Shown here: in pieces, positions 1 through 10,787 of the stretch
How positions within the stretch are numbered: the first letter of the stretch is position 1
Layout: every line of letters begins with the position of its first letter
Assembly: GCA_030844895.1 (NCBI GenBank)
Contig: CM061226.1
Location: forward strand, 115,616,574-115,680,573
Reading direction: 5' to 3'
Source of the DNA: Ambrosia x helenae
Lineage: Eukaryota > Streptophyta > Magnoliopsida > Asterales > Asteraceae
DNA length: 64,000 nucleotides
Made by a program: the position numbers and the translations under genes
The notes under the pieces: generated by a model
What the model saw: only the letters and a program-made list of their open reading frames with translations
Database searches by the model: none
What the model was told of the DNA's origin: nothing

Positions 1-74
1 CACCTCAACACGGACACGAGCATGAGCATGATCATGATCACGAAAATGGCGTCTCCCCTCCACATTCGGAATGA
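1..74 (+). CDS. Possible C-terminal end of a gene cut by the window edge (His/acidic-rich tail)
   Basis: Frame 3 is open from the window edge to a TGA at 72-74. It reads PQHGHEHEHDHDHENGVSPP followed by HSE. The alternating His-Glu and His-Asp pattern could be a metal-binding or disordered acidic tail. An AATAAA-like signal at about 160 would suit a 3' UTR after this stop. Frame 1 is also open further, to about position 113, so the frame choice rests only on composition and the nearby polyadenylation-like signal. I do not recognise the family. Confidence 0.3.
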   Translation, partial: PQHGHEHEHDHDHENGVSPPHSE

Positions 75-1459
75 ATCTGACCATGTGTCGTTTAGTGGTA
101 TTTTTAAGAGATGAATTTGCGGAGAGATTTTGTTTTTTTTGTTTTTGTTTTTGGTTCTGAATAAAAGGCAGGTGATGAAAATTGTTTTAACTTTTACTGC
201 AATTACTATACCATTTTATTCGGTATGAACTGTTATGGTTTTGTTTCTGTGGATGATTTTTGCTGATTTTATGAGTGGGGATGCCTGTTTTTTGTTATCT
301 TGCTGATTTTAACCGCCGACTGTTGCTCAGTTGGACTAGTGTTTCCGAGCCTGTATCCAAGTTTGCCTGAGGTGCGAATCTTGGGTAACATCATCTAACA
401 GTCTAAAACAATTGGTTTTATGTAGTATGTGCTGGAGTTAGAAGCTGAAGATAGAGTGGAGAGCGATAACTCCATCGTCAAGATCGCTCAAGCGTTTGAG
501 ATGCCTTTGCTATCTGTATGGAGCAGAGCACAAATATTGCACCCAAGACAAGGTTATATCATCCGGCTTCTCTATCTAGTACAATACAAGTCTAAGTACA
601 TTGTGTTAAGACTTATGCGACCCTGCCTTAGGGTGGACGAGCCGCACCCCAGTCGAGGCACATTTTTTGAGAGATGCCAAAAATTTTAAAAATAAGAAAA
701 TGAAAAATTTATTGGGCCTCTATAAAAATTTAAAATATTAAGAATTAATGGGTCTTCTTGATCCACTTTTAACCTTTTAACTTGTTTTGGGCCAATAAGT
801 ATACTTCAGTTGATCCATAATCGATAATCCGTTAAACCTTTAATCCAAAAAACATAAAAAACATATAAAAAGAAGACTTAGAATTGAGTAAGTGTTAATG
901 GTTTTGGATTTTGATTTGATTTCTGGACATTATGCCTCCTAAACAACCAGCCGGTGCTCTAACAATTTGCTACTGAATGTTAGAAGAGCTTCACGAATTA
1001 TCAATTAACTATTAGTCTTTTAAGCTATGTAATTCTTATACTATATTTTATTATGTTATTGCTATAACGCTAACTATCGTATACAGAAAGTTACTTTATA
1101 TTAGAGGCCTAAGGGCCTTTTTTTTACACGGCCAAGACATTTAAATCCCCAGGAACGGACTGGACTGACTCTACTCTTCATTCTCTTTGTACCTTTTGGC
1201 TCATGGTGACCACAACTTAGTAGTTTAGTAATTGAGGCTACCCGTCAAAATTTGTTTCTACCTATATCAAACTAAATTGGCTCTAAAATTGACTCTCAAA
1301 CAATTTTTCATTCTTCTTCTTCTTCCTTTTTATTTTTTTATTTTAAAATTCTGCATAAAATGTTTATTATTTGCTTGTAATTAAGAAAGTTAATTTGCAA
1401 AACATCAAATGCAAAAATGCACACAGCCACTAATCTTTGCATGATTTTCCATACACATA
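75..1459. other. Non-coding stretch, no supported gene
   Basis: AT-rich sequence. An 86-residue open frame at 429-689 shows no recognisable domain and ends in low-complexity AT sequence, so I do not call it a gene. Nothing else is supported here. Confidence 0.5.
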
Positions 1460-2137
1460 GGCTGCAAACGAACCGAACGAACATGAACAAGGTCTTGTTT
1501 GTGTTCGTTTGTTAAGGAATATATGTGTTCACGAACACTTACCGAACGAGATTTTCTGTTCGTGTTCGTTTGTTAAGAAAATGCTCTTGTTCGAGTTCAT
1601 TTGTGTTCGTTTGTTAATTTTGTTTCTGAACGCACACGAACACAAACAAACATCCATGAACACAAACAAGTGTTCATGAACACAAATGGACACAAACAAA
1701 TACAAATAAGTGTTCATGAATGGAAATAAGCACAAACTGACATATATTAACTTTCGAATACGATCAATTTCACATATATTAAGACAATATCTAGAACCAC
1801 CCAAAATATAACATAATTATACAAACACACTTGATACTCAACATAATATTGGTAAACGTAATAAAGTAGTGTCTAAAAAAACTAAGTTCGTATCTTAAAC
1901 TTAAAGTCTTTAATAATATACCCAAAAAAAAAACCGAAGACATCAAACGAACATAAACGAACACGTTAAAGAACGTTCATGAACATAAACAAACGCGGCC
2001 TTTGTTCATGTTCGTTTGTTTAACTAAACGAACAGAACTTTTTGTTCGTTCATTTATTAAACTAATGAACACAAACGAACTTCCCGCCGAACGGTTCATG
2101 AACTGTTCGCTGAAAGTTTAGTTCGTTTACAGCCTTA
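1460..2137. mobile_element. Foldback element A (TIR GGCTGYAAACGAAC)
   Basis: The left end reads GGCTGCAAACGAACCGAACG. The right end (2121-2134) is GTTCGTTTACAGCC, its inverse with one difference. Both arms are packed with GTTCGT and ACGAAC words in opposite orientations, so the whole unit can fold back. A 10-bp direct repeat CATACACATA flanks it (1450-1459 and 2138-2147). No coding capacity is visible. A duplication of 9-10 bp is typical of Mutator-like elements, so a non-autonomous MULE-type foldback is the best guess. Confidence 0.7.
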
Positions 2138-2502
2138 CATACACATATTATTCAAATATTAAAATTTTGTTAAACAACTACAAAACCCAACATTGTTATT
2201 AATGGTTACTCGTTACTCTAAAGTTTGTTAGTATAAATCAAATGTATATAGAATAATGTTAAAGGACTAGTGACACCACTCGAAAACCAAGTTTATCTAG
2301 TAAAGTCAGGATTGATTACCTGAAACCGAGCATGTTGTTAGTAGAAGATACAAAAAGCATAATAATATGTGCATAGGGCTGTAAACAAACCAAACGTTCG
2401 ATGAACAGTTCGTAAACCGTTCGGTAAGAAGTTCGTTTGTGTCCGTTTGTTTAATAAATGAACGAACACGAACAAAAATTCCATTTGATTAACTAAACAA
2501 AC

Positions 2503-2827
2503 TGTAACAGTACTGATTTCTGAGAAGATTAACATGGACCTTTGTATGACACCCTAGGCAAATCCCACATCGGCCGTGGCCAGGAGAGATCCTTGGTTCA
2601 TAAGTAATCCAAAGCCTCTTAAATCACCAACGCGTTTTGGGCTTAATGCTAGTGGATGAGAGGAGAACTCCACAGTTAAGCGTGCTCAGGTGGGAGTAGT
2701 ATCAGGATGGGTGACCTCCTGGGAAGTCTCCACCGGGGCAACCAAAAACAAATCCGTGAGCTTCTGGATGGGCAACCCATCGGGGGAAAGCGGACAATAT
2801 TGGTGGTGAGAGGGGCCGGATGTTACA
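2503..2827 (+). repeat. Cassandra 5' LTR
   Basis: 325 bp, starting TGTAACAG and ending GATGTTACA. It contains the 5S-like block at 2665-2729 and ends two bases before the primer-binding site. Confidence 0.93.
2665..2729 (+). promoter_or_regulatory. 5S rRNA-derived Pol III internal promoter block in the 5' LTR
   Basis: Matches the 3' half of plant 5S rRNA: GAACTCC, AGTTAAGCGTGCT (box A region), GGGAGTAGTA, then AGGATGGGTGACCTCCTGGG (intermediate element and box C). In 5S genes these form the internal promoter for RNA polymerase III. This is not a functional 5S gene: its 5' half is absent and it lies within a retrotransposon LTR. Confidence 0.88.
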
Positions 2828-2829
2828 AA

Positions 2830-2842
2830 TGGTATCAGAGCC
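2830..2842 (+). other. Cassandra primer-binding site (tRNA-Met)
   Basis: TGGTATCAGAGCC, complementary to the 3' end of initiator tRNA-Met, begins two bases after the 5' LTR. It primes minus-strand cDNA synthesis. Confidence 0.9.
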
Positions 2843-2914
2843 ACTCCTGTGCCGTTCGGGATGGTGGGGTAAACCTCATCGAGGACGATGAGTCCCTAAG
2901 GGGGGGGGGGTGAT

Positions 2915-3239
2915 TGTAACAGTACTGATTTCTGAGAAGATTAACATGGACCTTTGTATGACACCCTAGGCAAATCCCACATCGGCTGTGGCTAGGAGAG
3001 ATCCTTGGTTAATAAGTAATCCAAAGCCTCTTAAATCACCAACGCGTTTTGGGCTTAATGCTAGTGGATGAGAGGAGAACTCCACAGTTAAGAGTGCTCA
3101 GGTGGGAGTAGTATCAGGATGGGTGACCTCCTGTGAAGTATCCACCGGGGCAACCAAAAACAAATCCGTGAGCTTCTAGATGGGCAACCCATCGGGGGAA
3201 AGCGGACAATATTGGTGGTGAGAGGGGCCGGATGTTACA
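2915..3239 (+). repeat. Cassandra 3' LTR
   Basis: 325 bp, the same ends as the 5' LTR. Its 5S-like block (3077-3140) has changed bases in the box A region (AAGAGTGC instead of AAGCGTGC) and in box C (CCTGTG instead of CCTGGG). This copy may therefore be the weaker Pol III promoter. Confidence 0.92.
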
Positions 3240-3736
3240 CAAACAAACACGAACAAATATCTCGTTCGTTCGATTGCGTTCGTAAACGTTCGACAATGTG
3301 TTTGTTTACGTTCGTTTTATTTATATCCGTTCGTGTATGTTTGTTTATGTTCGATCACTAGTTAAAACTTAGGATAAGTATGAACTTTTGAATTAGGAAT
3401 ATTATGCATTCATGCCTATGCCTAAGTAATTTTAGATAATTATGTCTAAGTTAGTACAATTTGACTTATCGACATTGTTTAGCAGATGTACTTTGTCTGA
3501 CGGTTAATATTAACAATGTTTTTTTAAGTTAGTTGCATATTAAATGTTTGTTTTTGTTTGTGTTCAAGACCTGTGTTCACGAACAGTTCGCAAACAACTG
3601 AATTTCTTAACAAACAAACACAAACATAGAATTATGTTCGTTAGTGTGTTCGTGAACCGTTCGTTTGTCCAAGAAACCTTAACAAACAAACACGAACAAA
3701 GCCTTGTTCGTGTTCGTTTGGTTCGTTTACAGCCCT

Positions 3737-4360
3737 ATATGTGCACATTAAAAACATATTCATAGTTGGCTTATGTGTATTTTTGGCATGTTTGGTTCAC
3801 AGAAGTCACATGAAATTGGAATTGAAATTAATTATGTTTTAAAAAACTATTTGATTATGAAATTCAACCATCCTTTAATAACTCAAATTGAATATTTAAA
3901 TTCCAAAGGAATTTTCTAAGTTGACTAACTTACCCCAAAATCCTTTGATACATCCAATTTCAAAGATGAAGATTATTGCTACCATTGTTGCCTATAGTGG
4001 CAAATCTAGAAAATACAAATTTTGTTTTAGGGTAACATTTTATAAAAACACCTTAAATATACTTTAAAAAACCAATTTTTCCATTTTGTCAGGATAACCG
4101 AGGGGGAACAGACGTACCCCCTAAGTATACACTGCATCCGCCCCTGGTTGCCTAGCTCGGACGAGAAGCCCTAGATTCGACAACCTCTCTAGAAGGTTGT
4201 TCGATTAAAACATACATGATAAGTATTCGAGTATAAGTCTACAGTCATTTCGTATCTCTTTATTTCGAAACATCAAATGCAAACATCTTATTGTTTTAAT
4301 AGAACGAATTGATATGTTAGGCAATGCCTTTAGAAAGTTGATGACAATCACTTCACAACT
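3737..4360. other. Non-coding stretch
   Basis: Apart from the target-site copy at 3737-3745 nothing is recognisable. A short segment near 4090-4145 resembles ordinary LTR debris. Confidence 0.45.
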
Positions 4361-5030
4361 ATGGTTAAGGTGTTATGTTCTTCTGGGATAGTCCCTATCG
4401 CGGATTCCACCATGAAAGCTTTAATTGATAAGCACCCCGTCGTACCCCCACCCCACCCACTTTTGCCTACCGATATGTTCACCCAACCCGCTTTAATTAT
4501 ATATATCCTTGTGTGTGTTAAATATTTCCCAAAAGAGACTTCCTATGGGGGGTTTTTGCGGGGAGGGTTTGCGACAGCTTCTGGTTTGCTTTCGACCATT
4601 ACTAATGTGGTCAAAATTTGGCTGGCGGGTGTTTCCAGGGGTACTTACGGAGTTTATTGCTTCCTCCCCTCGAACTCTGTTACTCAAGTCGGACGATGTG
4701 ATCAGACCTATCGTTGTTGGGGCTATTTGAAAGAGGTTGGTCTCCAAATTGACTATGAAGAAGGTTGGGAAAGAGATGGCCAGTTACCTAGGGGATTTCC
4801 AATTTGTATTTGGGACCCCCAAATGAGGCAGAGGTTGTGCTTCATAGTGCGAACAAGTTTCTCAATTCATTCCACTCTGATGAATCATTGGCTATGCTAA
4901 CTGTGGATTTCTCTAATGCCTTTAACCTAGTTGACCGGATGGCCCTCCGCGGGAAGTTTGCCATCGCTTCCTATCCATCTGCCATTGGGTTTAATTCATG
5001 TATGCCAACCTACTAGGTAGTACGTTGGTG
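4361..5030 (+). pseudogene. Reverse-transcriptase-like plant protein, N-terminal half (broken)
   Basis: Shifting between frames recovers recognisable pieces of a plant RT-domain protein family: VKVLCSSGIVPI at the start, FPKETS near 4535, PLLKSDDVIRPIVVGAI near 4680-4730, then NEAEVVLHSANKFLNSFHSD and LAMLTVDFSNAFNLVDR near 4825-4935. The last piece corresponds to the first catalytic-aspartate region of the RT fold. At least two frameshifts lie between them. The reading is lost at about 5030, where foreign LTR sequence begins. The C-terminal half of the same family resumes at 9284 in the same orientation, so one old copy was split by an insertion. Confidence 0.75.
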
Positions 5031-5689
5031 TGACACTGATAACTCACAAAAGTAACATATAAAACAGGCATAAACAGTCTCATAATAGGGTACCATTAGG
5101 CTTATATTACTGATATTTGGTGCTCAATTCGTTCCTATTTGTATTTCTCAGGAAACTGGAGCTCCAAGACGGAAAAAGAAGATTTCCAGGCAAAAACAAG
5201 CAAAAACTGAAGATTCCTGAAGATACGAGACTTGTAGCATGTTCACTGTATGTTTGAAGACAATCCCGGGACTTAAATAGTGATAAAATTAGTCCGGGAG
5301 TGACCAAGAACGCCCATCCACACTTACACGGAGGCCCTGCACGCTAGAAGACAACATAGCTTCTACAATTAGTTAGCATCTATACCGACTAATAACTACA
5401 TATGGAATATGTATTCATGTATCCTCTAGATTACATGACAAGTGTATCCCCAACTAAGTTATTGCCACTAAGTATGTACGATTTTCCAATGTACCTTAGC
5501 TAGAGATGGAACATTCCCCCTCCCTTCATTCCTATCATAATGACCCGTTCCATGGGTTATTCTATACTTCTACAACATTCCACCCAATTTGACCCGTTAA
5601 GGTCATTAAACATTTTCATGCTATCAAGGATGAGCCGACTAATGAGTAAGTGGAGGGACTTACACATGGATTCAAATATTTAATTCCTA

Positions 5690-6000
5690 CCTTTAATTTA
5701 TATAGGTTTGAGCCGTATTTACCTACGGATGTAAATCTTTCATTTATATGTTTCCTTCATATAGGCTTGATCCGTACTTACCTTCGGATTCAACCCTTTT
5801 ATTTCTACCTTTCATTCATATAGGTTTAATCCGTGTGTACCTATGGATTTTTCATTCCAACCTTTCATTCATATAGGTATGATCCGTGCTTACTTACGGA
5901 TTTAAACCTTTCATTCCAACCTTTCATTCATACAGGTTTGATCCGTGCTTACCTACGGATTCAAACCTTTCATTCCAACATTTCATTCATACAAGTTTGA
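5690..6000. repeat. Tandem repeat of about 60 bp in the LTR-element leader
   Basis: About five degenerate copies of a unit containing CATTCATATAGGTTTGATCC, then GTGCTTACCTACGGATT. It lies immediately internal to the primer-binding site of the minus-strand element. Confidence 0.75.
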
Positions 6001-6043
6001 ATTCAAGTACTTACTTCCTTGTACAAGATTTCACTCAAACCAA

Positions 6044-6055
6044 GGCTCTGATACA
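6044..6055 (-). other. Primer-binding site of the minus-strand Gypsy element
   Basis: The minus strand reads TGTATCAGAGCC, one base short of the usual tRNA-Met site TGGTATCAGAGCC, then TTGGTTTGAG. It adjoins the inner end of the LTR. Confidence 0.65.
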
Positions 6056-6061
6056 AACTTT

Positions 6062-8958
6062 TAACACCCTAAACCATTAGAATTGAAAATACGCAGCGGA
6101 AATACGAACTAGAAAATTTCTTGCTTTATAAAAACGTTTTCGAATGTTTAGAAACCATATCTAAGAGCCATTTTAGGTGTTACATATTTTATTATTTCTT
6201 ATTACGTTCAACACAACTCATCTTTATTTGGTTACGTGTTTGTGACCACGTACAATCCGCCTCCTTGCTCGATCTCTATCCTTTCCTTGCTTTACTAGGT
6301 AGACAAGACAACCTGCAATAACCACATAACTATTTCGTTAGTTCATTAAATGACTTCATGCAAATTACTCACGGTGTGGAAATAACATCCAACAATACTC
6401 AGTGATCCTGTTCAAACGCCTTTTGCGAGTTCGGGTCTGATATCCGGATCCTAACCTCCAATTTCCAAGCATTCATACCTACAAACCTGCATCTTTATTA
6501 CCATTCTCAAAATAAAGGATTAATAACACTACAATACATGCATGCGTACAATTCCCCTACACAACTTATCTTGACTCGTCATGTTGTTTTTCCTTCATGT
6601 GTTCACTAGGATAAACATGACGTTTCCAGTCCTATACTCAATCTACACATAATGACCAACCTTTACATACATAAAACTCTCACACAAAACCCGCGTATAT
6701 GTACCCATACATACATCACATTACTCAATCTACAAAAGCATAACAAACCTACTTACCGTACTTGTTACCATATATACACACATATCAATTTAATTACATA
6801 GACACGCATCATTTCGTAATTATGTCATATTCGAAAATCTGATATTCCTATTACTTCCTACACCCATACATAGCATTCACAAAGTCCAACAATGCTTGTC
6901 GATACGTTAGACGCGAATACGGATTGCGCGTATAAGCTAAACATCAAAATACACGAAAAATGGACAATAATCCAGTGGGGGCGCAAGCTGGTGCACACCA
7001 GTGCAAGGTGCGTTGACCACCTTGCGCCCCCTGTCTAACCACATCAGAAGGTCAGCGCAAGCTGGAAAGGCACCAGCGCAAGGTGCTCTGACGTGCTCTG
7101 ACCTTGCGCCCTGAACGGTTTTGCTACTAACTTTGGGGGTTTCGCACAAAATCAAAGATATTGATACCCCAAAGCAATATACACTTAACCTTAGCCTTTT
7201 TGAAGCCTCAAAGGACAGATATTTATCATCCCATTTGGTTTTCTAACATTTATGCAAATCATTTTGCTAAGTTATATATCTATCAATAACTCGTTTGTTC
7301 TCAAGCATAGATAAACTACATTTAATCCATTGCTACATTCCTTACCTTGGCATCATTATTAATGTTCCATCCTTTCATGATTCCCATTCTTCTTACACAC
7401 ACGTATATATGTATAAATTCATTTATCTAAACGAAAGTTGTGTTCAGGAATCACTTACATCAAGTCCTCCAAATTCATGCTTGTTCACTTGCCCCATCTT
7501 GACCCATTATCCTTCCATGCTTGAGTCCATCATTCCTATCCTTTCATGTCATCTTGTCCATATCATTGGTAGTGCGTTCATTCATAAACCAATCATATCT
7601 AACTCATACATTACATTGATTTGCATAGGTCAACTTATAACATGCATAAGACATATCTTCACACCCTTTTTGATTCATAATTCAAGCAATTAAACTTAAC
7701 ATCGTATATGCCACATAACCAAGCTAACGTGTCTCACACAGAATCCCCAATCTCACAATCATGCTAGAAAACATACCACATTATTTCCACATCAGTTGAC
7801 TTTCCAGAAAGTCAACTTTCAACTATACAAAATTTATTCTAACAAACATATGTCCATATTAACATGCTAGACCATATGAAATTCGCCATAAACATCATAT
7901 TCATATCTCATTAACCTACAAGATCATTTATCTTACCAGTTAACCCGACACATGGTGTGCATCATATCACTTAGGCATAATGTACATGCTACTAATGCAT
8001 ACTTCTTACCAAATCATACCATCAACTAAATTCTCACATGAATACTATCTAAAACACAATCCTCATGTTAACATACTATCAATTATATCTCTTATCACAT
8101 TACTTTCATAGTTGTCAAGTCTTGCATACAAATTCACACATCATACTCATCTAGACATTGCATCAAACACTTGGTGTGCATACCGTATTTTGAGCACATT
8201 GTACAAGCTCCCACTACACGCATTCCACCAAAACACATAATCACCTTCAATCATGAACAATCTCCACATGAATATCATCAACTACACATTATTTCTACCA
8301 TTACATGGATTTACAACCAATTTAGCAACATCAAAGCTACTAATGAAAACCTAAAATCATAATCTTTTGCAACCAAATAACTTCTAGTAATTAGCTCATC
8401 TCTAAACCATTAGAGATGATCAATATCACTTACAATCAAGCAATAATACGAATTTAACATCATTTGCTCAAAACCCACACATGGGTTTGATGAGTTTGGT
8501 GCTAGGGTTCTTACCATAAGCTTTAAACATGAAGAAATCCATCTAATTCATACCCCCATCCTGCCATCATTCAATCTCTTGCATTTCTTCTTCAATTTTG
8601 GTGTGATTAGGGTTTTGTTCTTGGCTCTAGAATGCCCCTTTAGGGCTAAATACGTATACACCCAAATGGGTGTTCTTGACCTTCTTATTTTGACCAATAG
8701 TTACATTGATGATCCTTCAAGTTTACTCCTTTCACAATTTTATTATGAAACTTAACTAACCAAGTTAGTTCCTAGTGTTATTTACTTACATGTTTAGATT
8801 ACACTAACGAGATCATTTCCATATTAGGACATAACCCACATTCTTATCATCCCGTTTTATTATCCTTAAAAGGCTCATTCTACTATTTAATTCGTTTTGT
8901 CATTTCTTATTCACGCCTAATAGCGTAATTAAGCGAAATGGATTTTCGGGATGTTACA
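6062..8958 (-). repeat. Long LTR (about 2.9 kb), minus strand
   Basis: TG...A ends (TGTAACATCCCG and GGGTGTTA on the minus strand). It contains a GC-rich word cluster at 6967-7116 (GCGCAAGCTGG, CCAGCGCAAGGTGC, CCTTGCGCC). The rest is AT-rich with no coding sequence; short open frames such as the one at 7295-7693 have no domain. Confidence 0.6.
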
Positions 8959-9283
8959 ATAGGGCTTGTTTGTGTGGATGGAGGTGTGTGTGAAGACATT
9001 TTTCTGCAGAAAAATGTCCATGTCTCCACATATTCTCTCTTTTATATATTTAAGTTTGCACACATGGCAACATTAGCCCCAATCTAGTTTATTTGCTAAT
9101 TATTTTTAACTTAGCCCACTAACCATGTTTGTTTTTTAGGTGTATTTCCTCATGTTTAGTTAGTTAAGTTAACTTGAGTAACTCCAATAATTGGGCTCTC
9201 ATATAATTATTATCATAGTCGGTCTAGTTATAGCTAACTTATACCTATTATTATAAGTTATGCATTAAGAATTTTGGGGCGTT
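8959..9283. other. AT-rich spacer with a perfect 24-bp palindrome
   Basis: At 8995-9018 GACATTTTTCTG is followed directly by CAGAAAAATGTC. It may be the end of a small foldback element; the rest of the spacer shows nothing recognisable. Confidence 0.45.
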
Positions 9284-10162
9284 CGACCATGGATGTTTGA
9301 GTATATGCTTTCGTTGCTTCGAGGGCCCAGTCATAGAAGTTACTGGGCCACATCATGCGGGACAATGGGGTTATTAGGTTACACCCATATTACGAACGTG
9401 CTCTGGGATGCCAGTGTAGGTTCCTCCCAGACTTTGATCTTTGCGATTTCACTCAGGATATCCCTCCACCTAACCAAAGGCTAAAAATCCTTTGTTGGGT
9501 GCTCTTAATAGTAAAATTTCCAAGAGATAGATATATCCTTGCGGTAGAAAACGGTGTTAGAATGCTTACGAGGACCTCATGCCCAACATTTCCTTTGTGT
9601 TGTCATTATTGTCGGGCTCAAGCAACATATGTCTGCGGTTAAATATAGGGCTGTCCTTAATATGGATTGATGATTCCCCTGTTCCCAGTCGACGAGTCGT
9701 GTCCGGTTTGTCGTAAGGCTTGCTTGGATAAGTTTGGGGAGCATGCGCTCCATGGCAAGCAATTGTTGGGTTTCAAGTACCACCATGACTTGGTGCGTGA
9801 TGTCTTTATGGGGTGTTGTTAGACGGGCGAGGATATCTGCAAAAAAAAAAAAAAAAAAGCTCAATGAACTTCCTAACAAACCCGTTGGAGGGGAGGTCTA
9901 CTATGCGCCCTACGGATGTTCTTGTGTTCGGCTGAGTGGGTGAGAAACACTCTTGTATGGACCTCACTGTAGTATATCTCCTTGTGTGGATCTCACTGTA
10001 GTATCTCTCCCATACATCGTCCCTTTTGCCTATTTAGCTCGGGAAGCTATTAGGTTCCTAGATAAAGTGCATAGGTTCGAACACAACTTCTTAACATATA
10101 GAGCCCAAGGTTTTATTTTCAGTATGATAGAGTTTACTATTCTAAAAGAGGTTGTGGCATAG
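9284..10162 (+). pseudogene. Reverse-transcriptase-like plant protein, C-terminal half (broken)
   Basis: Several frames together give the C-terminal part of the family seen at 4361. There is a region around ALGCQCRFLPDFDLCDFT (9385-9450). Then LMIPLFPVDESCPVCRKACL and DKFGEHALH, followed by LLGFKYHHDLVRDVF (9663-9810), form the conserved CxxC...H zinc-ribbon-like block. Next comes an A-run (9841-9858), and finally VPFAYLAREAIRFLDKVHR and IEFTILKEVVA up to the stop at 10160-10162. Stops and frameshifts are numerous. Inference: one ancestral copy of 4361-10162, split by the LTR fragment. Confidence 0.75.
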
Positions 10163-10730
10163 TTTTTATTCGTTTGCCTGTCATTCTGTTATAATTTTTT
10201 CTTTTTACTGTGGAAAGAAAAAAAATATGTTATTACAAGTATGAATAAGAAAGATTTTTTTCTAAGATTGTGAACTACATGGATGCATTATGTATTTTAT
10301 AGTTAAGATATGCATAAAGCATAACTACAAGGGCTTCTTAGCTAATACCAACAAACCAAACACCAAAGAACCCTTCAGATCACAAAAGGATAACAACCAA
10401 AATTACAATCCTAACCCCAAACCTTTAAAAAATTCAAACAAACCAAAACCAAAAAACACATCCACCCCAGACCCATTTTTGTCCATTCACACCACCCACC
10501 CCAAAATAATAAAAATAATAATAACCTCAAACCAAACTAACCCCGGTTTTCTTTTCTCCATCACGGAGACTAGACTAAAAAAACCAACAACAATGAAAAT
10601 AAAAATTCCAGAGAGAGAAACAAAAAAAGATAAGGTCTAGAGAGAGAAACAAACACACAAACTCATCGGAAAATCAAATCAAGATTCCTTCAAACCCATC
10701 TCATCATGTTTTGTCATATCAATCAAACCC

Positions 10731-10767
<37 letters not shown>

Positions 10768-10787
10768 GATCCGTTTACAAAACAGTC
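10163..10787 (+). promoter_or_regulatory. Upstream and leader region of the ERF gene
   Basis: AT- and A-rich sequence turning into a purine-rich leader with two GAGAGAGAAAC blocks (10611-10650). GA-rich tracts of this kind are common in plant core promoters and 5' UTRs. The open frame at 10290-10640 is Lys/Asn/Pro-rich and compositional, not a gene. Confidence 0.4.
10731..10764. repeat. (AAT)n microsatellite in the ERF leader
   Basis: About eleven AAT units ending 23 bp before the ERF start codon, so probably inside its 5' UTR. Confidence 0.9.

Larger units (their letters stand above)
2503..3239 (+). mobile_element. Cassandra-type TRIM retrotransposon, structurally complete
   Basis: Two 325-bp LTRs (2503-2827 and 2915-3239) begin TGTAACAG and end GATGTTACA. 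They enclose 87 bp with a tRNA-Met primer-binding site (TGGTATCAGAGCC at 2830) and a G-rich polypurine tract (2898-2910). A perfect 5-bp target duplication CAAAC flanks it (2498-2502 and 3240-3244). Each LTR carries a 5S-rRNA-like block, the hallmark of Cassandra elements. The LTRs differ at about 7 of 325 positions by eye, so the insertion is fairly young. It encodes no protein and must be mobilised in trans. It sits inside foldback element B. Confidence 0.93.
2374..3736. mobile_element. Foldback element B, same family as A, split by Cassandra
   Basis: The left end contains GGGCTGTAAACAAACCAAAC. The right end (3717-3735) is the matching inverse GGTTCGTTTACAGCCC. A 9-bp direct repeat ATATGTGCA flanks it (2365-2373 and 3737-3745). 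The arms carry the same GTTCGTTTGT words as element A at 1460-2137. The left arm is interrupted at 2503-3239 by a complete Cassandra retrotransposon; without it the element is about 626 bp, close to element A. Open frames in this interval are by-products of the repeats. Confidence 0.75.
5031..8958 (-). mobile_element. Gypsy-type LTR retrotransposon fragment (5' LTR plus leader), minus strand
   Basis: Read on the minus strand, a long LTR starts TGTAACATCCCGAAAATCC at 8958 and ends GGTTTAGGGTGTTA at about 6062. It is followed by a primer-binding site (TGTATCAGAGCC, 6055-6044) and about 1 kb of leader with tandem repeats. No gag or pol reading frame is visible, so only the 5' end of the element is present. 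It separates the two halves of the RT-like pseudogene at 4361 and 9284. I found no clean target duplication, so a later deletion is likely. Confidence 0.65.

Noticed and set aside
429..689. 86-residue frame near the left edge
   Set aside because: No recognisable domain, ends in AT-rich non-coding text; insufficient support for a gene.
2665..2729. 5S rRNA gene
   Set aside because: Only the 3' half of 5S is present, duplicated in both LTRs of a Cassandra element with TSD; it is a retrotransposon promoter, not rDNA.
2707..2913. Small frame in the Cassandra 5' LTR
   Set aside because: Non-coding TRIM element; the frame crosses the PBS and polypurine tract.
7295..7693. 132-residue frame
   Set aside because: Lies within a minus-strand LTR; hydrophobic Ile/Leu/Ser-rich by AT composition, no domain.
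10290..10640. 116-residue frame upstream of the ERF gene
   Set aside because: Lys/Asn/Pro/Thr-rich low complexity from A- and C-rich promoter/leader sequence; no motif.
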